Part shown: piece by piece, positions 24,401-31,549 of the stretch
How the letters are laid out: every line of letters begins with the position of its first letter
Numbering within the stretch: position 1 is the stretch's first letter
From: Duganella sp. OV510
Lineage (GTDB): Bacteria; Pseudomonadota; Gammaproteobacteria; Burkholderiales; Burkholderiaceae_D
Length of the DNA stretch: 64,000 nucleotides
Assembly (NCBI RefSeq): GCF_900100205.1
Contig: NZ_FNEQ01000010.1
Coordinates: forward strand, 242,589-306,588
Reading direction: 5' to 3'
Made by a program: the position numbers and the translations under genes
The notes under the pieces: model-generated
What the model was told of the DNA's origin: nothing
Seen by the model: only the letters and a program-made list of their open reading frames with translations
Database searches by the model: none

Positions 24401-25485
24401 TCCAGCTTGAAGCGGGCCAATGGCGTATCGTGGATCTTGGACAGGTTGTGATCCAGGCGCGTGACTTCCAGCCAGTCGCCCTGCGGATCGACCATGCGCC
24501 ACGACGCCAGGTTGTCCAGCGCCGTGCCCCACAGCACGGCCTTCTTGCCGCCCGCATTCATGGCGATATTGCCGCCAATGCAGGAGGCATGCGCCGAGGT
24601 CGGGTCGACCGCGAACACGAAGCCGGCTTTCTCGGCAGCCTCGGACACCTTGTTCGTGATGACGCCGGCGCCGGTGTAGATGGTGGCGTATTCTTTTTCC
24701 AGGCCAGGCAACACCTTCATCTCGACCGCGCCCATGTTCAACAGCTTCTCGGTGTTGATGACGGCCGACATCGGCGTCAGCGGAATCGCGCCGCCGGTAT
24801 AGCCGGTGCCGCCGCCGCGCGGGATGATGGTCAGGCCAAGTTCGATACAGCCTTTGACCAGGCCGGCCATTTCCTCTTCCGTGTCCGGCGTCAGCACCAC
24901 GAACGGATACTCGACGCGCCAGTCGGTGGCATCGGTCACGTGGCTGATGCGCTTCATGCCGTCGAAGCAGATATTGTGCTTGTCGGTATAGCGGCCCAGC
25001 ACCTTGTAGGTGCGCTTGCGCAGGTCGTAGACCTGCTTGAATTCCTCGCCGAAGTCGGCCACGGCCTTGCCGGCGGCACGCAGCAGCTTGACCACGTTGG
25101 CGCTGCGCTGGCCGGCGGACTCATCCTTCTCCGCTTCATCAACACTGAGGCGGCGCTTGTCGACTTCCGCCAGACGGTGATGCAGCGCGTTAATCAGTTC
25201 CTGGCGGCGCTTCGGGTTATCCAGCAGGTCATCCTGCAGATACGGATTGCGGCGCACCGCCCAGATATCGCCCAGCACCTCATACAGCATGCGGGCCGAA
25301 CGGCCGGTCTGACGCGCGCCACGCAGCGTATCCAGCAGCGACCACGACTCCTCACCCAGCAGACGAATGACGATCTCGCGATCGGAAAACGACGTGTAGT
25401 TGTAAGGAATTTCCCGCAGGCGCTTGGCCTCCGGACCGTGGGGCGTTTCCGCCAGCAGAGCTTGAATTTGTGCAGGGGCGTTCAT
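21475..25485 (-). CDS. large fused FAD-linked oxidase / Fe-S dehydrogenase (DUF3683, D-lactate/glycolate oxidase type)
   Basis: A 1336-residue fusion. Order: DUF3683 N-terminal region (about 1-180), FAD-binding type 4 domain (VVLTPDTEEEMAGLV; IIPRGGGTGYTGGAI), FAD-linked oxidase C-terminal domain ending in SGEHGIGITKLEFL, two 4Fe-4S clusters (CLRCGKCKPVC and CTVCHKCVTPCPV), then two Cys-rich CCG domains (CCGYPQRG; CCGDSGT). This unites the parts of GlcDEF- or Dld-like enzymes in one chain. It probably oxidises a 2-hydroxyacid and passes electrons to quinone at the membrane. The start at 25485 gives the family N-terminus MNAPAQIQALL. Substrate is not determined. Confidence 0.9.
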   Translation of the reverse strand: MNAPAQIQALLAETPHGPEAKRLREIPYNYTSFSDREIVIRLLGEESWSLLDTLRGARQTGRSARMLYEVLGDIWAVRRNPYLQDDLLDNPKRRQELINALHHRLAEVDKRRLSVDEAEKDESAGQRSANVVKLLRAAGKAVADFGEEFKQVYDLRKRTYKVLGRYTDKHNICFDGMKRISHVTDATDWRVEYPFVVLTPDTEEEMAGLVKGCIELGLTIIPRGGGTGYTGGAIPLTPMSAVINTEKLLNMGAVEMKVLPGLEKEYATIYTGAGVITNKVSEAAEKAGFVFAVDPTSAHASCIGGNIAMNAGGKKAVLWGTALDNLASWRMVDPQGDWLEVTRLDHNLSKIHDTPLARFKLEWTHPTAKGEAKGAPFKTEILEIAGRVFRKEGLGKDVTDKFLAGLPGIQKEGTDGLITSGRWILHKMPKFTRTVCLEFFGQARDAIPSIVEIKDYLDGLPARGAEFSTLRLAGLEHLDERYLRAVGYATKSKRGVLPKMALFGDIVGDDENAVALAASEVVRLANTRVGEGFVAVSPESRKKFWLDRARTAAIAKHTNAFKINEDVVIPLNRMGEYTDGIERINVELSIKNKLQLVEELQDFFAAGNLPIGKSDDADDSVGDAEMLGDRQQQAEALLVQVHARWTYLLAELDQPLAAITGELAAHGLDRLLPVFEERLKTQPNATLFDVVQDRTIRVTWKQEIRAQLRQIFNGAAYKLILDEATAIHKRVLRGRVFVALHMHAGDGNVHTNLPVNSDHYEMLQLAHQAVARIMTLARSLNGVISGEHGIGITKLEFLNEDEIGPFREYKLRVDPEGRFNKGKLLNLDGMEADLRNAYTPSFGLMGHESLIMQQSDIGAIANSVKDCLRCGKCKPVCSTHVPRANLLYSPRDKILATSSLIEAFLYEEQTRRGISIKHWEEFEDVADHCTVCHKCVTPCPVNIDFGDVSMNMRNLLRKMDKKTFNPGKAASMFFLNATDPATINATRAAMIGLGYKAQRLGNDLLKKFAKKQTKAPPPTVGKPPVREQVIHFINKKMPGNLPKKTARALLDIEDDKVIPIIRNPKSTNADTEAVFYFPGCGSERLFSQVGLATQAMLWEVGVQTVLPPGYLCCGYPQRGSGQYDKADKMMTDNRVLFHRMANTLNYLDIKTVLVSCGTCYDQLATYEFDKIFPGCRIMDIHEYLLEKGVRLEGVTGTRYMYHEPCHTPMKLQEATKTVNGLIATHDNVKIEKNDRCCGDSGTLMVARPDISTQVRFRKEEEVIKGADKLRADGFDGEVKILTSCPACLGGVSRYSEDAGTTADYIVVEIAKHLLGDNWMPDYVKRANDGGIERVLV

Positions 25486-25667
25486 TATGCAGAGACTATA
25501 GACAGACACCGGGAGGGTCATTCTAGCCTATTGCGGCGCACCACGCGGGAACAGCCTTAGCTGGCCTAAGGACTCTCCGAGTGTATCAAAACCGTCAAAA
25601 ATTCGAAATTACCCACGCTGGCGAGCAATAACATGCCAATCACGGCGCCCGGAGTGAATGAAATTTA

Positions 25668-25683
25668 CGCATAAGCTTATGCG
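25668..25683. promoter_or_regulatory. perfect 16-bp palindrome, candidate operator
   Basis: CGCATAAGCTTATGCG has no mismatches and no loop, so it is more like a protein-binding site than a hairpin. It lies about 180 bases upstream of the dehydrogenase start and 24 bases downstream of the DedA-like stop. No T run follows on either strand. The rest of 25486-25706 shows no other clear signal. Confidence 0.45.
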
Positions 25684-25706
25684 ACGATATGATAAGTTGC
25701 ACCAAA

Positions 25707-26198
25707 TTAGCCCATCATTTGCCCGATCCGGTGCCACACACCGTCCGGCACGTACAACAGCAAGGTGGTCATGGTCAGGTAGCGCAGAAATTTGCCGACC
25801 GCCATATAGGCGATGCTGGGCCAGAATGGCAGCTTGAGCCAGCCGCCCAGCGTGCACAGCGGATCGCCGATGCCGGGCAGCCAGGCCAGCAGCATGGTTT
25901 TGGCGCCGTAGCGCTCCAGCCAGTGAAACCAGCGGCTCTTGCGCTCCTTGGCGAAGCTCTGCTTGGCTTGCCAGCCGATGTAGTAATCGATGGCGCCGCC
26001 GATGGTATTGCCGACCGTGCCGACGAAGATGGCGCTCCAGAACAGTTCGGGATTGGCCTTAATCACCGCAAACACCGCCGGCTCCGAGCCCAGCGGCACC
26101 AGCGTGGCCGAAATCAGGCTGATGATAAAGACCGAAGTCAGCCCTACCTCGGGTGCGGCGATCAGGTGCAGCAGCCAGGTAATTGCGGATTCGATCAT
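25707..26198 (-). CDS. DedA/YqaA-like (VTT domain) inner-membrane protein
   Basis: About 163 residues with several hydrophobic segments and the YqaA pattern: ISLISATLVPLGSEPAVF, VGTVGNTIGGAIDYYIG, and RYGAKTMLLAWLPGIGDPLC, the conserved re-entrant region. Related DedA/VTT proteins move lipid carriers or affect envelope homeostasis. I chose the ATG at 26198: a good promoter (TATAAT 26227-26232) would make the longer start at 26228 lie upstream of the RNA start. It is divergent from ilvA. Confidence 0.85.
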   Translation of the reverse strand: MIESAITWLLHLIAAPEVGLTSVFIISLISATLVPLGSEPAVFAVIKANPELFWSAIFVGTVGNTIGGAIDYYIGWQAKQSFAKERKSRWFHWLERYGAKTMLLAWLPGIGDPLCTLGGWLKLPFWPSIAYMAVGKFLRYLTMTTLLLYVPDGVWHRIGQMMG

Positions 26199-26226
26199 GG
26201 TTTGTTGGGCGGAAAAGAAAGCAGCC

Positions 26227-26256
26227 ATTATAATGAGTCCACACCGCACGATTGAA
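26227..26256 (-). promoter_or_regulatory. candidate sigma-70 promoter for the DedA-like gene
   Basis: TATAAT (26227-26232) with TTCAAT as -35 (26251-26256) and an 18-base spacer on the minus strand. The predicted RNA start is near 26220, about 20 bases before the ATG. Confidence 0.5.
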
Positions 26257-26361
26257 CAGTCCGATCCGAGCCCACCCGCCACGATCAGCGCCCCTGCTTC
26301 ACCCGGTCACCCGCCGGATAGTTAGCATCGTTACTTGCCCGATTCACTTTGTTTGCAGACT

Positions 26362-27897
26362 ATGACTACCGACTATCTGAAGAAAGTACTGACCGCCCGC
26401 GTCTATGACGTGGCTGATGAAACCCCGCTGGAGCTCGCGCCGACCTTGTCGCAGCGCTTCGAGAACCGAATTTACTTCAAGCGCGAGGACATGCAGAGCG
26501 TGTTCAGCTTCAAGATTCGCGGCGCCTATAACAAGATGGCCCACTTGAGCGACGCGCAACGCAAGCGCGGCGTCATTTGCGCCTCGGCCGGCAACCATGC
26601 GCAGGGCGTGGCGCTGTCCGCCGCCCGCATGGGCTGCCGCGCGGTGATCGTGATGCCGACCACCACGCCGCAAGTGAAAGTCGACGCGGTCAAGGCGCGC
26701 GGTGGCGCCGACGTCGAAGTGGTGCTGCATGGCGAGTCCTACACCGATGCCTACAACCACGCGCTGACGCTGGAGCAGGAACAAAAGCTGACCTTCGTCC
26801 ACCCGTTCGATGATCCGGATGTGATCGCCGGCCAGGGCACGATCGGCATGGAAATCCTGCGCCAGCACTCCGGCCCGATCCACGCCATCTTCGTGCCGAT
26901 CGGCGGCGGCGGCCTGATCGCCGGCATTGCCGCCTACGTCAAGCAGATCCGCCCGGACATCAAGATCATCGGCGTGCAGTCGCTTGATTCGGATGCGATG
27001 GCGCGCAGCCTGAAAGCCGGCGAACGCGTGACGCTGTCGGATGTCGGCCTGTTCGCCGACGGCACCGCCGTGCGCCTGGCCGGCGAGGAAACCTTCCGCC
27101 TGGCGCAGCTGTATGTCGACGATGTGATCCTGGTCGATACCGACGCCGTCAGCGCCGCCATCAAGGACGTGTTCACCGATACGCGCTCGATTCTGGAACC
27201 GTCCGGCGCACTGTCGATCGCCGGCGCCAAGGCGTATGTCGAGCGTGCCGCGCTGACCAAAGAACCGATCAGGAACGAAACGCTGATCACCATCGCCAGC
27301 GGCGCCAATATGAACTTCGACCGGCTGCGCTTTGTGGCCGAGCGCGCCGAGCTGGGCGAAGCGCGCGAGGCGCTGTTTGCCGTCACGCTGCCGGAGCAGC
27401 GCGGCAGCTTCAAGCGCCTGTGCAAGCTGGTCGGCGCGCGCAACGTCACCGAGTTCACCTATCGCATCTCCGACAAGGATGATGCGCACGTGTTCTGCGG
27501 CGTGCAGATCGCCGACCGCAACGAATCCGGCGCCTTGACGCGCCGCTTCGAGGAGCACGGCTTCAAGGCGCTGGACCTGACCCACGACGAACTGGCCAAG
27601 ACCCACTTGCGCCACCTGGTCGGCGGCAAGAGCGCGCTGGCCAACAACGAGCTGCTGTACCGCTTCGAGTTCCCTGAACGTCCGGGCGCGCTGATGCGTT
27701 TCCTCGACTCGATGGCGCCGAACTGGAATATCTCGCTGTGCCACTACCGCAGCCAGGGCGGCGACGTCGGCCGCATCGTCATCGGCCTGCAGGTGCCGCC
27801 GGAGGAAATGAGCGACTTCGCGCAATTCCTGGCGACGCTGGGCTACCGCTACTGGGATGAGAGCGCGAATCCTGTCTACAAACTGTTCCTGGGCTAA
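26362..27897 (+). CDS. ilvA: threonine ammonia-lyase, biosynthetic
   Basis: A 511-residue PLP enzyme that deaminates threonine to 2-oxobutyrate, the first step of isoleucine synthesis. The PLP lysine lies in VFSFKIRGAYNKM, the phosphate-binding loop is PIGGGGLIAGIAAY, and SAGNHAQGVALSA is also diagnostic. Two C-terminal ACT-like regulatory domains (from about residue 330, ALFAVTLPEQRGSFKRLC and YRFEFPERPGALMRFLD) are expected to bind isoleucine and valine. Start at 26362 gives the family N-terminus MTTDYLKKVLTARVYDV. It is followed by a hairpin and queF. Confidence 0.96.
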   Translation: MTTDYLKKVLTARVYDVADETPLELAPTLSQRFENRIYFKREDMQSVFSFKIRGAYNKMAHLSDAQRKRGVICASAGNHAQGVALSAARMGCRAVIVMPTTTPQVKVDAVKARGGADVEVVLHGESYTDAYNHALTLEQEQKLTFVHPFDDPDVIAGQGTIGMEILRQHSGPIHAIFVPIGGGGLIAGIAAYVKQIRPDIKIIGVQSLDSDAMARSLKAGERVTLSDVGLFADGTAVRLAGEETFRLAQLYVDDVILVDTDAVSAAIKDVFTDTRSILEPSGALSIAGAKAYVERAALTKEPIRNETLITIASGANMNFDRLRFVAERAELGEAREALFAVTLPEQRGSFKRLCKLVGARNVTEFTYRISDKDDAHVFCGVQIADRNESGALTRRFEEHGFKALDLTHDELAKTHLRHLVGGKSALANNELLYRFEFPERPGALMRFLDSMAPNWNISLCHYRSQGGDVGRIVIGLQVPPEEMSDFAQFLATLGYRYWDESANPVYKLFLG

Positions 27898-27905
27898 TCC
27901 AGGGC

Positions 27906-27938
27906 AGGACGGCGTGGTTTGCGTTACCATGCCGTCCT
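27906..27938 (+). terminator. strong hairpin between ilvA and queF, possible terminator without a T tract
   Basis: A 13-bp stem (27906-27918 with 27926-27938; one G-U pair) and a 7-base loop. There is no T run after it, so it may be a processing or stabilising structure rather than a classical terminator. It ends 23 bases before the queF ATG. Confidence 0.45.
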
Positions 27939-27960
27939 TCACTGAAATACCGATATCGCC

Positions 27961-28794
27961 ATGACCAATACCGCCGACCAGTCCCCGCTGGGGAAAACCT
28001 CCGCCTACCGCACCGATTACGCGCCGGAACTGCTGTTCCCGATTCCGCGCCAGGGCAAGCGCGACGAGCTGGGCTTGTCGGGCACGCTGCCGTTCTTCGG
28101 CGTCGATATCTGGAACGCGTATGAAATCTCCTGGCTGAACCAGCGCGGCAAGCCGCAGGTGGCGATCGCCCGCGTCACCTTCCCGTCCGATTCGCCCAAC
28201 ATCATCGAATCGAAATCCTTCAAGCTGTACCTGAACTCGTTCAACCAGACCCGGCTGGACAGTGTAGTCGCGCTGAAAACCCTGCTGCAGCAGGACTTGT
28301 CGGATGCGGCCGGCGCCAGCGTGCACGTCATCGTCACCCAGCCGGAAGAATTCGGCATGATCGAGATGGGCGAGCTGGACGGCCTGCTGCTGGACCGCCT
28401 CGACATTGAAGTCGACAATTACAGCCCATCGCCGGACATCCTCAAGGCAGCCCACGACGAGGAACCGGTCGAGGAAAAACTGGTTTCGCACCTGCTGAAA
28501 TCCAACTGCCTGGTCACCGGCCAGCCGGACTGGGCCAGCGTGCAGATCCACTACAGCGGCCCGCAAATCGAGCAGGAAAGCCTGTTGAAATACCTGATCG
28601 GTTTCCGCGAGCACAACGAATTCCACGAGCAATGCGTGGAGCGCATCTTTGTCGACATCCTGCGCCAGTGCCAGCCGGCCCAGTTGGCCGTGTACGCGCG
28701 CTACACCCGCCGTGGCGGGCTGGACATCAATCCATGGCGCAGCAACTTCAGCACGGCACAGAAACCGCCGAATCTGCGTGGCGCACGTCAATAA
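27961..28794 (+). CDS. queF: NADPH-dependent 7-cyano-7-deazaguanine reductase
   Basis: A 277-residue QueF of the longer proteobacterial form, which reduces preQ0 to preQ1 in queuosine synthesis. The QueF motif ESKSFKLYLNSFNQT is visible, as is SNCLVTGQPDWASVQIHY with the catalytic Cys that forms a thioimide with the substrate. FRQEHNEFHEQC-like residues near the end complete the active site. No clear ribosome-binding site is seen; a strong hairpin lies just upstream. No other queuosine gene is in the window. Confidence 0.95.
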   Translation: MTNTADQSPLGKTSAYRTDYAPELLFPIPRQGKRDELGLSGTLPFFGVDIWNAYEISWLNQRGKPQVAIARVTFPSDSPNIIESKSFKLYLNSFNQTRLDSVVALKTLLQQDLSDAAGASVHVIVTQPEEFGMIEMGELDGLLLDRLDIEVDNYSPSPDILKAAHDEEPVEEKLVSHLLKSNCLVTGQPDWASVQIHYSGPQIEQESLLKYLIGFREHNEFHEQCVERIFVDILRQCQPAQLAVYARYTRRGGLDINPWRSNFSTAQKPPNLRGARQ

Positions 28795-29098
28795 CTGTCA
28801 TTATTTTTTCAATCACAGATCAAAAAACCGGCGTATGATGTGTTCAACGTGGCGAACACGTCATACGGCTTACGGGGCCGCAAACGCGTAGAAAAACGGA
28901 AAAAACCGTCCGCTTCCAAGCATTCATTGGGCATTTTCCAGCTTTCCTGTCCAGAAATAGCGATTCTTTCTGGAATGCATTTTAAGCAGCGTGCCTGCCC
29001 GTCGCGGCACATGCGATTTCATGTTACACGGCGCAGAAACAAGCCTATAATTCTGCTCGCATGCCAACCTTGTGCGTTGCAACATTTGACGTCGTACT
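28795..29098. other. 304-bp intergenic region with three inverted repeats
   Basis: No credible gene. Three structures are visible: a 14-bp stem (28832-28845 with 28854-28867, 8-base loop, one G-U pair); ACGG/CCGT around six A (28896-28909), which on the minus strand looks like a weak terminator; and an 8-bp stem (28950-28957 with 28967-28974). On the minus strand the first is followed by six T. The region must hold the ptsN promoter, which I cannot place with confidence. Confidence 0.5.
28832..28867. repeat. 14-bp inverted repeat downstream of queF
   Basis: CGTATGATGTGTTC and GAACACGTCATACG flank an 8-base loop. As RNA it forms 14 pairs including one G-U. Its start lies 38 bases after the queF stop. 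There is no T tract on the plus strand, but on the minus strand it is followed by CCGGTTTTTT, so it could end an antisense RNA. An operator role is also possible. Confidence 0.55.
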
Positions 29099-29581
29099 AT
29101 GAACAACCTGAGCAAAATACTTTCACTCGACAATGTGCAGTTGGACCTGGAAGTCTCCAGTAAAAAACGCGCGTTCGAGCAAGCTGGCCTGATATTCGAA
29201 AACAACTGCGGTATCGCCCGCTCCACCGTCTCGGACAATCTGTTCGCGCGCGAGCGCCTCGGTTCGACCGGCCTGGGTCATGGCGTCGCCGTGCCGCACG
29301 GCCGCATCAAGGGCATGAAAAGCCTGAAGACGCCGCTGGCCGCCTTCGTGCGCCTGGCCGAGCCGATTCCGTTCGAATCGCCGGACGGCAAGCCGGTCAA
29401 CCTGCTGTTCTTCCTGCTGATTCCGGATCACGTGACTCAGCAGCACCTGGAGATCCTGTCGGAAATCGCCGAGATGTTCTCCGACGACGCCTTCCGTACC
29501 GCGTTGAGCACGGACACCGATCCGCAATCGGTGCACTCGCGCATTATCAACTGGCTGCCCAGCCTTCAAGCTGCCGGTTAA
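29099..29581 (+). CDS. ptsN: nitrogen PTS enzyme IIA
   Basis: A 160-residue EIIA(Ntr). The phosphorylated His lies in GHGVAVPHGRIKG, and the family segments FVRLAEPIPFESPDGKPVN and LLIPDHVTQQHLEILSEIAE are clear. The protein receives phosphate from the PtsP/NPr chain and regulates K+ transport, nitrogen and carbon functions. It lies 21 bases before hprK on the same strand. In many Betaproteobacteria it directly follows rpoN-hpf; here that block is 5 kb away in the opposite orientation. Confidence 0.95.
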   Translation: MNNLSKILSLDNVQLDLEVSSKKRAFEQAGLIFENNCGIARSTVSDNLFARERLGSTGLGHGVAVPHGRIKGMKSLKTPLAAFVRLAEPIPFESPDGKPVNLLFFLLIPDHVTQQHLEILSEIAEMFSDDAFRTALSTDTDPQSVHSRIINWLPSLQAAG

Positions 29582-29602
29582 GCAGCCACTATAAAGACGC
29601 CC

Positions 29603-30538
29603 ATGCTGCAAACCCCGCTGACGATACAAAGGCTGTACGACGACAATCGCGAAAGTTTGCAGCTCGGCTGGTTTGCCGGCTTCCCCGGCGGCGAGCGCCT
29701 GATCTCCGGCGACGTGGCTTCGGCTGCCGACCAGGTGGGCCACCTGAACACCATTCACCCGGGCCGTATCCAGGTCTTCGGGCACCAGGAAATCAACTAC
29801 TACCAGCGCCTGAAGTCGCTGACGCGCGCCCACGTCATCGGCGAGCTGATCGCCGGCAGCCCGCCGGCGCTGATCGTCGCGCAGGGCCTGGAAACGCCGC
29901 CGGACATTCTGGCAATCTGCGACGAAAAAAATATCCCGCTGTTCTCGACGCCGCTGCCGGCGGCGCAGGTGATCGACTTCCTGCGCGTCTACCTGTCGAA
30001 AAAGCTGGCGCAGCGCATCATCATGCACGGCGTGTTCATGGACGTGCTGGGCGTGGGCGTGCTGATTACCGGCGATTCCGGCCTCGGCAAGAGCGAGCTG
30101 GGCCTGGAGCTGATTTCGCGCTCGCACGGCCTGGTGGCGGACGATGCGGTGGAATTCTCGCGCATCGCGCCGAACATGATTGAAGGCCGCTGCCCGGCGC
30201 TGCTGCAAAACCTGCTGGAAGTGCGCGGCCTGGGCCTGCTGGACATCAAGGCCATCTTCGGCGAGACAGCGGTGCGCCGCAAGATGCGCCTGAAGCTGAT
30301 CGTGCACCTGGTGCGCCGTGGCGCCGCCGATGAGGAAGTGGAGCGCCTGCCGTTCCAGTTCCCGACCGAAGACGTGCTGGGCCTGCCTATCCGCAAGGTG
30401 GTGATTCCGGTGGCGGCCGGCCGCAACATCGCGGTACTGCTGGAAGCCGCCGTGCGCAACACCATCCTGCAACTGCGCGGCATCGACACGTTGCAAGAAT
30501 TCATGGAACGGCAACGACAGGCGATGAGCGGGGACTGA
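29603..30538 (+). CDS. hprK: HPr kinase/phosphorylase
   Basis: A 311-residue protein. The Walker A loop is TGDSGLGKSE, and the C-terminal HprK motif MIEGRCPALLQNLLEVRGLG is evident. It phosphorylates or dephosphorylates a regulatory serine of HPr or NPr. The C-terminus RQAMSGD is repeated in the same frame 126 bases downstream, after a segment with two hairpins. If the first stop were read through, 42 further codons would be open and end in the same RQAMSGD. Otherwise intact. Confidence 0.95.
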   Translation: MLQTPLTIQRLYDDNRESLQLGWFAGFPGGERLISGDVASAADQVGHLNTIHPGRIQVFGHQEINYYQRLKSLTRAHVIGELIAGSPPALIVAQGLETPPDILAICDEKNIPLFSTPLPAAQVIDFLRVYLSKKLAQRIIMHGVFMDVLGVGVLITGDSGLGKSELGLELISRSHGLVADDAVEFSRIAPNMIEGRCPALLQNLLEVRGLGLLDIKAIFGETAVRRKMRLKLIVHLVRRGAADEEVERLPFQFPTEDVLGLPIRKVVIPVAAGRNIAVLLEAAVRNTILQLRGIDTLQEFMERQRQAMSGD

Positions 30539-30664
30539 CGCCCCGCCCACCGCCTTCATGTTGCCAAGGAGTCGTGCCTTGCAGGGCACGACCGTTCCGC
30601 AGGCGCGGAGCTGCGCTCCACGAATTCCCTGCGTCACCAGAGACAGGCGATGAGCGGCGACTAA
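30516..30664 (+). repeat. duplicated hprK 3' end flanking a hairpin-rich 103-bp insert
   Basis: A 23-bp direct repeat (30516-30538 and 30642-30664; 21 of 23 identical) carries the last codons and stop of hprK. Between the copies are two hairpins: GTCGTGCC/GGCACGAC (30571-30592) and GGAGC/GCTCC (30607-30619). The period of 126 bp keeps frame. This looks like a small palindromic (REP- or MITE-like) element inserted with a target duplication, or a local duplication. Confidence 0.65.
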
Positions 30665-30688
30665 TTGACGATGGTATCATCGTGAATT

Positions 30689-31549
30689 ATGCGCATCGTA
30701 CTTATTACCGGCATTTCCGGTTCCGGCAAATCCGTCGCCCTCAACGTCCTGGAAGACACGGGACACTACTGCGTCGACAACCTGCCCCCCGCCCTGCTCT
30801 CCCACCTGGTCGCAACCCTGGCCGACGAGGGCCTGCAAGCCTTGGCCGTCGCCGTTGACGCACGCAGCGCCGAATCGCTGGCCTCGCTGCCCGGCGACGT
30901 GCATCGCCTGCGCGAAGCCGGCCACGATGTCAAAGTGATGTTCCTGACCGCGAACACGCATTCGCTGGTGGCGCGTTTCTCGGAAACCCGCCGCAGCCAC
31001 CCGCTATCGCACGAACTGCGTCCAGGCCAGAATCCCACCGCCCGTCGCACGCTGATCGAATGCATCATGGAAGAACGCGAGCGCTTGTCGGCGATCGAGC
31101 AGCTGGGCCATGTGATCGACACGTCAGAGCTTAGTGCCAACAAGCTGCGCGCCTGGGTCAAGGACCTGGTGCTGACCGACCATGCGCCGCTGACGCTGTT
31201 CTTCGAATCGTTCGCCTTCAAGCTGGGCGTGCCGATGGATGCCGATTTCGTGTTCGATGTGCGGGCATTGCCGAATCCCTACTACGACCTGGCGCTGCGC
31301 CCGCTGACCGGTCGCGACGCCCCGGTAATCGACTTTCTCGACGCCCAGCCCAGCGCTGGCGAGATGATGAACGACATCCGGACGTTTGTGGAGAAATGGC
31401 TGCCGTCCTTCAAATGCGACAACCGCAGCTACCTGACGGTGGCGCTGGGCTGCACCGGCGGCCAGCACCGCTCGGTCTACATGGCAGAAAAACTCGCCGC
31501 TTACTTCAACGCCAATGAACGCGTCGTGCTGCGGCACCGCGAGCAGTAA
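30689..31549 (+). CDS. rapZ: RNase adapter protein RapZ
   Basis: A 286-residue P-loop protein. Walker A is GISGSGKSVALNVLED at the N-terminus, and the C-terminal domain ends with VALGCTGGQHRSVYMAEKL, the segment that binds glucosamine-6-phosphate and RNA in RapZ. In E. coli it targets sRNA GlmZ to RNase E; in Betaproteobacteria the RNA partner is less clear. It follows ptsN-hprK. Its TAA stop abuts the stop codon of the convergent hydratase-family gene with no base between them. Confidence 0.94.
   Translation: MRIVLITGISGSGKSVALNVLEDTGHYCVDNLPPALLSHLVATLADEGLQALAVAVDARSAESLASLPGDVHRLREAGHDVKVMFLTANTHSLVARFSETRRSHPLSHELRPGQNPTARRTLIECIMEERERLSAIEQLGHVIDTSELSANKLRAWVKDLVLTDHAPLTLFFESFAFKLGVPMDADFVFDVRALPNPYYDLALRPLTGRDAPVIDFLDAQPSAGEMMNDIRTFVEKWLPSFKCDNRSYLTVALGCTGGQHRSVYMAEKLAAYFNANERVVLRHREQ

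Noticed and set aside
21550..25560. 1336-codon plus-strand open reading opposite the large dehydrogenase
   Set aside because: It mirrors the minus-strand gene in extent, has low-complexity His/Arg/Gln/Val composition and no recognisable domain. Long antisense readings are expected in high-GC genes with strong third-position bias.
27939..27960. preQ1-type riboswitch before queF
   Set aside because: No preQ1 aptamer pattern is visible; only a simple hairpin lies upstream.
26344..28791. 815-codon minus-strand reading across ilvA and queF
   Set aside because: ilvA and queF on the plus strand have full catalytic motifs; the antisense reading has none.
28840..29163. short readings in the queF-ptsN gap on both strands
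   Set aside because: They overlap the start of ptsN or the inverted repeats, and lack ribosome-binding sites or recognisable features.
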